A stretch of DNA of 64,000 nt from Auanema rhodensis (Eukaryota; Nematoda; Chromadorea; Rhabditida; Rhabditidae): contig CAXKVF010000077.1 in the NCBI GenBank assembly GCA_964057225.1, forward strand, positions 310,001-374,000, given 5' to 3'. Under the pieces are notes generated by a model, which ran no database searches, was not told where the DNA came from, and saw nothing but the letters and a program-made list of their open reading frames with translations. This document shows positions 23,400 to 37,127 of the stretch, in pieces (within the stretch, counting starts at the first letter, position 1; the number at the start of each line of letters is the position of its first letter). Position numbers and translations under genes: made by a program.

Positions 23400-26300
23400 C
23401 ATTTAATTAGCATAAATTAAAGTTCACGTAAATTTCAAAGTCATGGTTACCATGAACCAATATCAATAAAAATTTGTTTTTAGACTAATATGGACATGGG
23501 GAATCTAATTTTGAAAACCGCATCTCTTTATCTTTCACGTGAAGCGAGTTACATACCAAGTGCACATCACGTGTACATTTAATTAGCATAAATTAAAGTT
23601 CACGTAAATTTCAAAGTCATGGTTACCATGCACCAATATCAATAAAAATTTGTTTTTAGACTAATATGGACATGGGGAATCTAATTTTGAAAACCGCATC
23701 TCTTCATCTTTCACGTGAAGCGAGTTACATACCAAGTGCACATCACGTGTACATTTAATTAGCATAAATTAAAGTTCACGTAAATTTCAAAGTCATGGTT
23801 ACCATTCACCAATATCAATAAAAATTTGTTTTTAGACTAATATGGACATGGGGAATCTAATTTTGAAAACCGCATCTCTTTATCTTTCACGTGAAGCGAG
23901 TTACATACCAAGTGCACATCACGTGTACATTTAATTAGCATAAATTAAAGTTCACGTAAATTTCAAAGTCATGGTTACCATGAACCAATATCAATAAAAA
24001 TTTGTTTTTAGACTAATATGGACATGGGGAATCTAATTTTGAAAACCGCATCTCTTTATCTTTCACGTGAAGCGAGTTACATACCAAGTGCACATCACGT
24101 GTACATTTAATTAGCATAAATTAAAGTTCACGTAAATTTCAAAGTCATGGTTACCATGCACCAATATCAATAAAAATTTGTTTTTAGACTAATATGGACA
24201 TGGGGAATCTAATTTTGAAAACCGCATCTCTTCATCTTTCACGTGAAGCGAGTTACATACCAAGTGCACATCACGTGTACATTTAATTAGCATAAATTAA
24301 AGTTCACGTAAATTTCAAAGTCATGGTTACCATTCACCAATATCAATAAAAATTTGTTTTTAGACTAATATGGACATGGGGAATCTAATTTTGAAAACCG
24401 CATCTCTTTATCTTTCACGTGAAGCGAGTTACATACCAAGTGCACATCACGTGTACATTTAATTAGCATAAATTAAAGTTCACGTAAATTTCAAAGTCAT
24501 GGTTACCATGAACCAATATCAATAAAAATTTGTTTTTAGACTAATATGGACATGGGGAATCTAATTTTGAAAACCGCATCTCTTTATCTTTCACGTGAAG
24601 CGAGTTACATACCAAGTGCACATCACGTGTACATTTAATTAGCATAAATTAAAGTTCACGTAAATTTCAAAGTCATGGTTACCATGCACCAATATCAATA
24701 AAATTTTGTTTTTAGACTAATATGGACATGGGGAATCTAATTTTGAAAACCGCATCTCTTTATCTTTCACGTGAAGCGAGTTACATACCAAGTGCACATC
24801 ACGTGTACATTTAATTAGCATAAATTAAAGTTCACGTAAATTTCAAAGTCATGGTTACCATACACCAATATCAATAAAAATTTGTTTTTAGACTAATATG
24901 GACATGGGGAATCTAATTTTGAAAACCGCATCTCTTTATCTTTCACGTGAAGCGAGTTACATACCAAGTGCACATCACGTGTACATTTAATTAGCATAAA
25001 TTAAAGTTCACGTAAATTTCAAAGTCATGGTTACCATGCACCAATATCAATAACAATTTGTTTTTAGACTAATATGGACATGGGGAATCTAATTTTGAAA
25101 ACCGCATCTCTTTATCTTTCACGTGAAGCGAGTTACATACCAAGTGCACATCACGTGTACATTTGATTAGCATAAATTGAAGTTCACGTAAATTTCAAAG
25201 TCATGGTTACCATGCACCAATATCAATAAAAATTTGTTTTTAGACTAATATGGACATGGGGAATCTAATTTTGAGAACAGCATCTCTTCATCTTTCACGT
25301 GAAGCGAGTTACATACCAAGTGCACATCACGTGTACATTTAATTAGCATAAATTAAAGTTCACGTAAATTTCAAAGTCATAGTTACCATGAACCAATATC
25401 AATAAAAATTTGTTTTTAGACTAATATGGACATGGGGAATCTAATTTTGAAAACCGCATCTCTTTATCTTTCACGTGAAGCGAGTTACATACCAAGTGCA
25501 CATCACGTGTACATTTAATTAGCATAAATTAAAGTTCACGTAAATTTCAAAGTCATGGTTACCATGCACCAATATCAATAAAATTTTGTTTTTAGACTAA
25601 TATGGACATGGGGAATCTAATTTTGAAAACCGCATCTCTTTATCTTTCACGTGAAGCGAGTTACATACCAAGTGCACATCACGTGTACATTTAATTAGCA
25701 TAAATTAAAGTTCACGTAAATTTCAAAGTCATGGTTACCATACACCAATATCAATAAAAATTTGTTTTTAGACTAATATGGACATGGGGAATCTAATTTT
25801 GAAAACCGCATCTCTTTATCTTTCACGTGAAGCGAGTTACATACCAAGTGCACATCACGTGTACATTTAATTAGCATAAATTAAAGTTCACGTAAATTTC
25901 AAAGTCATGGTTACCATGAACCAATATCAATAAAAATTTGTTTTCAGACTAATATGGACATGGGGAATCTAATTTTGAAAACCGCATCTCTTTATCTTTC
26001 ACGTGAAGCGAGTTACATACCAAGTGCACATCACGTGTACATTTAATTTGCATAAATTAAAGTTCACGTAAATTTCAAAGTCATGGTTACCATGCACCAA
26101 TATCAATAAAAATTTGTTTTTAGACTAATATGGACATGGGGAATCTAATTTTGAAAACCGCATCTCTTTATCTTTCACGTGAAGCGAGTTACATACCAAG
26201 TGCACATCACGTGTACATTTAATTAGCATAAATTAAAGTTCACGTAAATTTCAAAGTCATGGTTACCATGCACCAATATCAATAAAAATTTGTTTTTAGA

Positions 26301-26567
26301 CTAATATGGACATGGGGAATCTAATTTTGAAAACCGCATCTCTTCATCTTTCACGTGAAGCGAGTTACATACCAAGTGCACATCACGTGTACATTTAATT
26401 AGCATAAATTAAAGTTCACGTGAATTTCAAAGTCATGGTTACCATGCACCAATATCAATAAAAATTTGTTTTTAGACTAATATGGACATGGGGAATCTAA
26501 TTTTGAAAACCGCATCTCTTTATCTTTCAGGTGAAGCGAGTTACATACCAAGTGCACATCACGTGTA
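23400..26567 (+). repeat. Large duplication, longer copy (18 monomers, m134-m151)
   Basis: Order: two trimers of reference, A56C+T130C, G55T+A56C; then reference, A56C+A73T, G55A+A56C, and a monomer with AACAATTT; a 4-monomer segment m144-m147 (25160-25863); then T82C, A10T+A56C, A56C+T130C, A31G+A56C+C139G. All of these except m144-m147 recur in order at 26920-29383. m146-m147 repeat m141-m142 (A73T, then G55A). Confidence 0.9.
25160..25863 (+). repeat. 4-monomer segment present in only one duplicate (m144-m147)
   Basis: m144 carries A6G and A20G with A116G+C120A+T130C, joining markers also found in m171 (29912) and in type A of the western HOR. m145 has G46A (type B). m146-m147 duplicate m141-m142. 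So an A-B pair typical of the western domain sits inside the 23-29 kb domain. Confidence 0.8.
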
Positions 26568-26919
26568 CATTTAATTAGCATAAATTAAAGTTCACGTAAA
26601 TTTCAAAGTCATGGTTACCATGAACCAATATCAATAAAAATTTGTTTTTCGACTAATATGGACATGGGGAATCTAATTTTGAAAACCGCATCTCTTTATC
26701 TTTCACGTGAAGCGAGTTACATACCAAGTGCACATCACGTGTACATTTAATTAGCATAAATTAAAGTTCACGTAAATTTCAAAGTCATGGTTACCATGAA
26801 CCAATATCAATAAAAATTTGTTTTTAGACTAATATGGACATGGGGAATCTAATTTTGAAAACCGCATCTCTTTATCTTTCACGTGAAGCGAGTTACATAC
26901 CAAGTGCACATCACGTGTA

Positions 26920-29383
26920 CATTTAATTAGCATAAATTAAAGTTCACGTAAATTTCAAAGTCATGGTTACCATGAACCAATATCAATAAAAATTTGTTTT
27001 TAGACTAATATGGACATGGGGAATCTAATTTTGAAAACCGCATCTCTTTATCTTTCACGTGAAGCGAGTTACATACCAAGTGCACATCACGTGTACATTT
27101 AATTAGCATAAATTAAAGTTCACGTAAATTTCAAAGTCATGGTTACCATGCACCAATATCAATAAAAATTTGTTTTTAGACTAATATGGACATGGGGAAT
27201 CTAATTTTGAAAACCGCATCTCTTCATCTTTCACGTGAAGCGAGTTACATACCAAGTGCACATCACGTGTACATTTAATTAGCATAAATTAAAGTTCACG
27301 TAAATTTCAAAGTCATGGTTACCATTCACCAATATCAATAAAAATTTGTTTTTAGACTAATATGGACATGGGGAATCTAATTTTGAAAACCGCATCTCTT
27401 TATCTTTCACGTGAAGCGAGTTACATACCAAGTGCACATCACGTGTACATTTAATTAGCATAAATTAAAGTTCACGTAAATTTCAAAGTCATGGTTACCA
27501 TGAACCAATATCAATAAAAATTTGTTTTTAGACTAATATGGACATGGGGAATCTAATTTTGAAAACCGCATCTCTTTATCTTTCACGTGAAGCGAGTTAC
27601 ATACCAAGTGCACATCACGTGTACATTTAATTAGCATAAATTAAAGTTCACGTAAATTTCAAAGTCATGGTTACCATGCACCAATATCAATAAAAATTTG
27701 TTTTTAGACTAATATGGACATGGGGAATCTAATTTTGAAAACCGCATCTCTTCATCTTTCACGTGAAGCGAGTTACATACCAAGTGCACATCACGTGTAC
27801 ATTTAATTAGCATAAATTAAAGTTCACGTAAATTTCAAAGTCATGGTTACCATTCACCAATATCAATAAAAATTTGTTTTTAGACTAATATGGACATGGG
27901 GAATCTAATTTTGAAAACCGCATCTCTTTATCTTTCACGTGAAGCGAGTTACATACCAAGTGCACATCACGTGTACATTTAATTAGCATAAATTAAAGTT
28001 CACGTAAATTTCAAAGTCATGGTTACCATGAACCAATATCAATAAAAATTTGTTTTTAGACTAATATGGACATGGGGAATCTAATTTTGAAAACCGCATC
28101 TCTTTATCTTTCACGTGAAGCGAGTTACATACCAAGTGCACATCACGTGTACATTTAATTAGCATAAATTAAAGTTCACGTAAATTTCAAAGTCATGGTT
28201 ACCATGCACCAATATCAATAAAATTTTGTTTTTAGACTAATATGGACATGGGGAATCTAATTTTGAAAACCGCATCTCTTTATCTTTCACGTGAAGCGAG
28301 TTACATACCAAGTGCACATCACGTGTACATTTAATTAGCATAAATTAAAGTTCACGTAAATTTCAAAGTCATGGTTACCATACACCAATATCAATAAAAA
28401 TTTGTTTTTAGACTAATATGGACATGGGGAATCTAATTTTGAAAACCGCATCTCTTTATCTTTCACGTGAAGCGAGTTACATACCAAGTGCACATCACGT
28501 GTACATTTAATTAGCATAAATTAAAGTTCACGTAAATTTCAAAGTCATGGTTACCATGCACCAATATCAATAACAATTTGTTTTTAGACTAATATGGACA
28601 TGGGGAATCTAATTTTGAAAACCGCATCTCTTTATCTTTCACGTGAAGCGAGTTACATACCAAGTGCACATCACGTGTACATTTAATTAGCATAAATTAA
28701 AGTTCACGTAAATTTCAAAGTCATGGTTACCATGAACCAATATCAATAAAAATTTGTTTTCAGACTAATATGGACATGGGGAATCTAATTTTGAAAACCG
28801 CATCTCTTTATCTTTCACGTGAAGCGAGTTACATACCAAGTGCACATCACGTGTACATTTAATTTGCATAAATTAAAGTTCACGTAAATTTCAAAGTCAT
28901 GGTTACCATGCACCAATATCAATAAAAATTTGTTTTTAGACTAATATGGACATGGGGAATCTAATTTTGAAAACCGCATCTCTTTATCTTTCACGTGAAG
29001 CGAGTTACATACCAAGTGCACATCACGTGTACATTTAATTAGCATAAATTAAAGTTCACGTAAATTTCAAAGTCATGGTTACCATGCACCAATATCAATA
29101 AAAATTTGTTTTTAGACTAATATGGACATGGGGAATCTAATTTTGAAAACCGCATCTCTTCATCTTTCACGTGAAGCGAGTTACATACCAAGTGCACATC
29201 ACGTGTACATTTAATTAGCATAAATTAAAGTTCACGTGAATTTCAAAGTCATGGTTACCATGCACCAATATCAATAAAAATTTGTTTTTAGACTAATATG
29301 GACATGGGGAATCTAATTTTGAAAACCGCATCTCTTTATCTTTCAGGTGAAGCGAGTTACATACCAAGTGCACATCACGTGTA
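26920..29383 (+). repeat. Large duplication, shorter copy (14 monomers, m154-m167)
   Basis: The same monomer order as 23400-26567 without m144-m147. Left-half markers are spaced 3520 bp (20 monomers) from their partners, right-half markers 2816 bp (16 monomers). The rare markers G55T, G55A, T82C, A10T, A31G and C139G all match, so common origin is near certain. Two monomers (26568-26919) separate the copies. Confidence 0.9.
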
Positions 29384-30263
29384 CATTTAATTAGCATAAA
29401 TTAAAGTTCACGTAAATTTCAAAGTCATGGTTACCATGAACCAATATCAATAAAAATTTGTTTTTAGACTAATATGGACATGGGGAATCTAATTTTGAAA
29501 ACCGCATCTCTTTATCTTTCACGTGAAGCGAGTTACATACCAAGTGCTCATCACGTGTACATTTAATTAGCATAAATTAAAGTTCACGTAACTTTCAAAG
29601 TCATGGTTACCATGCACCAATATCAATAAAAATTTGTTTTTAGACTAATATGGACATGGGGAATCTAATTTTGAAAACCGCATCTCTTTATCTTTCACGT
29701 GAAGCGAGTTTCATACCAAGTGCACATCACGTGTACATTTAATTAGCATAAATTAAAGTTCACGTAAATTTCAAAGTCATGGTTACCATGCACCAATATC
29801 AATAATAATTTGTTTTTAGACTAATATGGACATGGGGAATCTAATTTTGAAAACCGCATCTCTTTATCTTTCACGTGAAGCGAGTTACATACCAAGTGCA
29901 CATCACGTGTACATTTGATTAGCATAAATTGAAGTTCACGTAAATTTCAAAGTCATGGTTACCATGCACCAATATCAATAAAAATTTGTTTTTAGACTAA
30001 TATGGACATGGGGAATCTAATTTTGAAAACCGCATCTCTTTATCTTTCACGTGAAACGAGTTACATACCAAGTGCACATCACGTGTACATTTAATTAGCA
30101 TAAATTAAAGTTCACGTAAATTTCAAAGTCATGGTTACCATGAACCAATATCAATAAAAATTTGTTTTTAGACTAATATGGACATGGGGAATCTAATTTT
30201 GAAAACCGCATCTCTTTATCTTTCACGTGAAGCGAGTTACATACCAAGTGCACATCACGTGTA
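29384..30263 (+). repeat. Mixed monomers m168-m172 with private variants
   Basis: Single-copy changes: A165T in m168, A33C with A152T in m169, A72T in m170 (an AATAATAAT run), A6G+A20G+G145A in m171. m172 is reference. A6G+A20G is shared with m144. This is the boundary before the 9-mer domain. Confidence 0.8.
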
Positions 30264-31847
30264 CATTTAATTAGCATAAATTAAAGTTCACGTAAATTTC
30301 AAAGTCATGGTTACCATGCACCAATATCAATAAAAATTTGTTTTTAAACTAATATGGACATGGGGAATCTAATTTTGAAAACCGCATCTCTTTATCTTTC
30401 ACGTGAAGCGAGTTACATACCAAGTGCACATCACGTGTACATTTAATTAGCATAAATTAAAATTCACGTAAATTTCAAAGTCATGGTTACCATGCACCAA
30501 TATCAATAAAAATTTGTTTTTAGACTAATATGGACATGGGGAATCTAATTTTGAAAACCGCATCTCTTTATCTTTCACGTGAAGCGAGTTACATACCAAG
30601 TGCACATCACGTGTACATTTAATTAGCATAAATTAAAGTTCACGTAAATTTCAAAGTCATGGTTACCATGAACCAATATCAATAAAAATTTGTTTTTAGA
30701 CTAATATGGACATGGGGAATCTAATTTTGAAAACCGCATCTCTTTATCTTTCACGTGAAGCGAGTTACATACCAAGTGCACATCACGTGTACATTTAATT
30801 AGCATAAATTAAAGTTCACGTAAATTTCAAAGTCATGGTTACCATGAACCAATATCAATAAAAATTTGTTTTTAGACTAATATGGACATGGGGAATCTAA
30901 TTTTGAAAACCGCATCTCTTTATCTTTCACGTGAAGCGAGTTACATACCAAGTGCCCATCACGTGTACATTTAATTAGCATAAATTAAAGTTCACGTAAA
31001 TTTCAAAGTCATGGTTACCATGCACCAATATCAATAAAAATTTGTTTTTAGACTAATATGGACATGGGGAATCTAATTTTGAAAACCGCATCTCGTTATC
31101 TTTCACGTGAAGCGAGTTACATACCAAGTGCACATCACGTGTACATTTAATTAGCATAAATTAAAGTTCACGTAAATTTCAAAGTCATGGTTACCATGCA
31201 CCAATATCAATAAAAATTTGTTTTTAGACTAATATGGACATGGGGAATCTAATTTTGAAAACCGCATCTCTTTATCTTTCACGTGAAGCGAGTTACATAC
31301 CAAGTGCACATCACGTGTACATTTAATTAGCATAAATTAAAGTTCACGTAAATTTCAAAGTCATGGTTACCATGCACCAATATCAATAAAAATTTGTTTT
31401 TAGACTAATATGGACATGGGGAATCTAATTTTGAAAACCGCATCTCTTTATCTTTCACGTGAAGCGAGTTACATACCAAGTGCACATCACGTGTACATTT
31501 AATTAGCATAAATTAAAGTTCACGTAAATTTCAAAGTCATGGTTACCATGAACCAATATCAATAAAAATTTGTTTTTAGACTAATATGGACATGGGGAAT
31601 CTAATTTTGTAAACCGCATCTCTTTATCTTTCACGTGAAGCGAGTTACATACCAAGTGCCCATCACGTGTACATTTAATTAGCATAAATTAAAGTTCACG
31701 TAAATTTCAAAGTCATGGTTACCATGAACCAATATCAATAAAAATTTGTTTTTAGACTAATATGGACATGGGGAATCTAATTTTGAAAACCGCATCTCTT
31801 TATCTTTCACGTGAAGCGAGTTACATACCAAGTGCACATCACGTGTA
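30264..31847 (+). repeat. 9-mer HOR, unit 1 (m173-m181)
   Basis: p q r s t u v s w, 1584 bp. The second s (31496) also carries A115T. The next p-q pair begins at 31848. Confidence 0.88.
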
Positions 31848-33959
31848 CATTTAATTAGCATAAATTAAAGTTCACGTAAATTTCAAAGTCATGGTTACCA
31901 TGCACCAATATCAATAAAAATTTGTTTTTAAACTAATATGGACATGGGGAATCTAATTTTGAAAACCGCATCTCTTTATCTTTCACGTGAAGCGAGTTAC
32001 ATACCAAGTGCACATCACGTGTACATTTAATTAGCATAAATTAAAATTCACGTAAATTTCAAAGTCATGGTTACCATGCACCAATATCAATAAAAATTTG
32101 TTTTTAGACTAATATGGACATGGGGAATCTAATTTTGAAAACCGCATCTCTTTATCTTTCACGTGAAGCGAGTTACATACCAAGTGCACATCACGTGTAC
32201 ATTTAATTAGCATAAATTAAAGTTCACGTAAATTTCAAAGTCATGGTTACCATGAACCAATATCAATAAAAATTTGTTTTTAGACTAATATGGACATGGG
32301 GAATCTAATTTTGAAAACCGCATCTCTTTATCTTTCACGTGAAGCGAGTTACATACCAAGTGCACATCACGTGTACATTTAATTAGCATAAATTAAAGTT
32401 CACGTAAATTTCAAAGTCATGGTTACCATGAACCAATATCAATAAAAATTTGTTTTTAGACTAATATGGACATGGGGAATCTAATTTTGAAAACCGCATC
32501 TCTTTATCTTTCACGTGAAGCGAGTTACATACCAAGTGCCAATCACGTGTACATTTAATTAGCATAAATTAAAGTTCACGTAAATTTCAAAGTCATGGTT
32601 ACCATGAACCAATATCAATAAAAATTTGTTTTTAGACTAATATGGACATGGGGAATCTAATTTTGAAAACCGCATCTCTTTATCTTTCACGTGAAGCGAG
32701 TTACATACCAAGTGCACATCACGTGTACATTTAATTAGCATAAATTAAAGTTCACGTAAATTTCAAAGTCATGGTTACCATGAACCAATATCAATAAAAA
32801 TTTGTTTTTAGACTAATATGGACATGGGGAATCTAATTTTGAAAACCGCATCTCTTTATCTTTCACGTGAAGCGAGTTACATACCAAGTGCCCATCACGT
32901 GTACATTTAATTAGCATAAATTAAAGTTCACGTAAATTTCAAAGTCATGGTTACCATGCACCAATATCAATAAAAATTTGTTTTTAGACTAATATGGACA
33001 TGGGGAATCTAATTTTGAAAACCGCATCTCGTTATCTTTCACGTGAAGCGAGTTACATACCAAGTGCACATCACGTGTACATTTAATTAGCATAAATTAA
33101 AGTTCACGTAAATTTCAAAGTCATGGTTACCATGCACCAATATCAATAAAAATTTGTTTTTAGACTAATATGGACATGGGGAATCTAATTTTGAAAACCG
33201 CATCTCTTTATCTTTCACGTGAAGCGAGTTACATACCAAGTGCACATCACGTGTACATTTAATTAGCATAAATTAAAGTTCACGTAAATTTCAAAGTCAT
33301 GGTTACCATGCACCAATATCAATAAAAATTTGTTTTTAGACTAATATGGACATGGGGAATCTAATTTTGAAAACCGCATCTCTTTATCTTCCACGTGAAG
33401 CGAGTTACATACCAAGTGCACATCACGTGTACATTTAATTAGCATAAATTAAAGTTCACGTAAATTTCAAAGTCATGGTTACCATGAACCAATATCAATA
33501 AAAATTTGTTTTTAGACTAATATGGACATGGGGAATCTAATTTTGAAAACCGCATCTCTTTATCTTTCACGTGAAGCGAGTTACATACCAAGTGCCCATC
33601 ACGTGTACATTTAATTAGCATAAATTAAAGTTCACGTAAATTTCAAAGTCATGGTTACCATGCACCAATATCAATAAAAATTTGTTTTTAGACTAATATG
33701 GACATGGGGAATCTAATTTTGAAAACCGCATCTCTTTATCTTTCACGTGAAGCGAGTTACATACCAAGTGCCCATCACGTGTACATTTAATTAGCATAAA
33801 TTAAAGTTCACGTAAATTTCAAAGTCATGGTTACCATGAACCAATATCAATAAAAATTTGTTTTTAGACTAATATGGACATGGGGAATCTAATTTTGAAA
33901 ACCGCATCTCTTTATCTTTCACGTGAAGCGAGTTACATACCAAGTGCACATCACGTGTA
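31848..33959 (+). repeat. 9-mer HOR, unit 2, expanded to 12 (m182-m193)
   Basis: p q r s w s t u v s x w; the extra w-s pair after the first s and the C56+A165C monomer x (33608-33783) explain the added three monomers. The first s (32376) has a private AC-to-CA change at 165-166. Confidence 0.85.
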
Positions 33960-35895
33960 CATTTAATTAGCATAAATTAAAGTTCACGTAAATTTCAAAG
34001 TCATGGTTACCATGCACCAATATCAATAAAAATTTGTTTTTAAACTAATATGGACATGGGGAATCTAATTTTGAAAACCGCATCTCTTTATCTTTCACGT
34101 GAAGCGAGTTACATACCAAGTGCACATCACGTGTACATTTAATTAGCATAAATTAAAATTCACGTAAATTTCAAAGTCATGGTTACCATGCACCAATATC
34201 AATAAAAATTTGTTTTTAGACTAATATGGACATGGGGAATCTAATTTTGAAAACCGCATCTCTTTATCTTTCACGTGAAGCGAGTTACATACCAAGTGCA
34301 CATCACGTGTACATTTAATTAGCATAAATTAAAGTTCACGTAAATTTCAAAGTCATGGTTACCATGAACCAATATCAATAAAAATTTGTTTTTAGACTAA
34401 TATGGACATGGGGAATCTAATTTTGAAAACCGCATCTCTTTATCTTTCACGTGAAGCGAGTTACATACCAAGTGCACATCACGTGTACATTTAATTAGCA
34501 TAAATTAAAGTTCACGTAAATTTCAAAGTCATGGTTACCATGAACCAATATCAATAAAAATTTGTTTTTAGACTAATATGGACATGGGGAATCTAATTTT
34601 GAAAACCGCATCTCTTTATCTTTCACGTGAAGCGAGTTACATACCAAGTGCCCATCACGTGTACATTTAATTAGCATAAATTAAAGTTCACGTAAATTTC
34701 AAAGTCATGGTTACCATGAACCAATATCAATAAAAATTTGTTTTTAGACTAATATGGACATGGGGAATCTAATTTTGAAAACCGCATCTCTTTATCTTTC
34801 ACGTGAAGCGAGTTACATACCAAGTGCACATCACGTGTACATTTAATTAGCATAAATTAAAGTTCACGTAAATTTCAAAGTCATGGTTACCATGAACCAA
34901 TATCAATAAAAATTTGTTTTTAGACTAATATGGACATGGGGAATCTAATTTTGAAAACCGCATCTCTTTATCTTTCACGTGAAGCGAGTTACATACCAAG
35001 TGCCCATCACGTGTACATTTAATTAGCATAAATTAAAGTTCACGTAAATTTCAAAGTCATGGTTACCATGCACCAATATCAATAAAAATTTGTTTTTAGA
35101 CTAATATGGACATGGGGAATCTAATTTTGAAAACCGCATCTCGTTATCTTTCACGTGAAGCGAGTTACATACCAAGTGCACATCACGTGTACATTTAATT
35201 AGCATAAATTAAAGTTCACGTAAATTTCAAAGTCATGGTTACCATGCACCAATATCAATAAAAATTTGTTTTTAGACTAATATGGACATGGGGAATCTAA
35301 TTTTGAAAACCGCATCTCTTTATCTTTCACGTGAAGCGAGTTACATACCAAGTGCACATCACGTGTACATTTAATTAGCATAAATTAAAGTTCACGTAAA
35401 TTTCAAAGTCATGGTTACCATGCACCAATATCAATAAAAATTTGTTTTTAGACTAATATGGACATGAGGAATCTAATTTTGAAAACCGCATCTCTTTATC
35501 TTTCACGTGAAGCGAGTTACATACCAAGTGCACATCACGTGTACATTTAATTAGCATAAATTAAAGTTCACGTAAATTTCAAAGTCATGGTTACCATGAA
35601 CCAATATCAATAAAAATTTGTTTTTAGACTAATATGGACATGGGGAATCTAATTTTGAAAACCGCATCTCTTTATCTTTCACGTGAAGCGAGTTACATAC
35701 CAAGTGCCCATCACGTGTACATTTAATTAGCATAAATTAAAGTTCACGTAAATTTCAAAGTCATGGTTACCATGAACCAATATCAATAAAAATTTGTTTT
35801 TAGACTAATATGGACATGGGGAATCTAATTTTGAAAACCGCATCTCTTTATCTTTCACGTGAAGCGAGTTACATACCAAGTGCACATCACGTGTA
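33960..35895 (+). repeat. 9-mer HOR, unit 3, expanded to 11 (m194-m204)
   Basis: p q r s w s t u v s w; 1936 bp. It shares the w-s insertion with unit 2, so units 2 and 3 are closest relatives. v (35368) has G101A. Confidence 0.87.
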
Positions 35896-37127
35896 CATTT
35901 AATTAGCATAAATTAAAGTTCACGTAAATTTCAAAGTCATGGTTACCATGCACCAATATCAATAAAAATTTGTTTTTAAACTAATATGGACATGGGGAAT
36001 CTAATTTTGAAAACCGCATCTCTTTATCTTTCACGTGAAGCGAGTTACATACCAAGTGCACATCACGTGTACATTTAATTAGCATAAATTAAAATTCACG
36101 TAAATTTCAAAGTCATGGTTACCATGCACCAATATCAATAAAAATTTGTTTTTAGACTAATATGGACATGGGGAATCTAATTTTGAAAACCGCATCTCTT
36201 TATCTTTCACGTGAAGCGAGTTACATACCAAGTGCACATCACGTGTACATTTAATTAGCATAAATTAAAGTTCACGTAAATTTCAAAGTCATGGTTACCA
36301 TGCACCAATATCAATAAAAATTTGTTTTTAGACTAATATGGACATGGGGAATCTAATTTTGAAAACCGCATCTCTTTATCTTTCACGTGAAGCGAGTTAC
36401 ATACCAAGTGCACATCACGTGTACATTTAATTAGCATAAATTAAAGTTCACGTAAATTTCAAAGTCATGGTTACCATGCACCAATATCAATAAAAATTTG
36501 TTTTTAGACTAATATGGACATGGGGAATCTAATTTTGAAAACCGCATCTCTTTATCTTTCACGTGAAGCGAGTTACATACCAAGTGCACATCACGTGTAC
36601 ATTTAATTAGCATAAATTAAAGTTCACGTAAATTTCAAAGTCATGGTTACCATGCACCAATATCAATAAAAATTTGTTTTTAGACTAATATGGACATGGG
36701 GAATCTAATTTTGAAAACCGCATCTCTTTATCTTTCACGTGAAGCGAGTTACATACCAAGTGCACATCACGTGTACATTTAATTAGCATAAATTAAAGTT
36801 CACGTAAATTTCAAAGTCATGGTTACCATGAACCAATATCAATAAAAATTTGTTTTTAGACTAATATGGACATGGGGAATCTAATTTTGAAAACCGCATC
36901 TCTTTATCTTTCACGTGAAGCGAGTTACATACCAAGTGCCCATCACGTGTACATTTAATTAGCATAAATTAAAGTTCACGTAAATTTCAAAGTCATGGTT
37001 ACCATGAACCAATATCAATAAAAATTTGTTTTTAGACTAATATGGACATGGGGAATCTAATTTTGAAAACCGCATCTCTTTATCTTTCACGTGAAGCGAG
37101 TTACATACCAAGTGCACATCACGTGTA
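35896..37127 (+). repeat. 9-mer HOR, unit 4, reduced to 7 (m205-m211)
   Basis: p q followed by three plain C56 monomers, s, w; r, s and the T128G mark of t are missing, consistent with an internal deletion. Confidence 0.83.
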
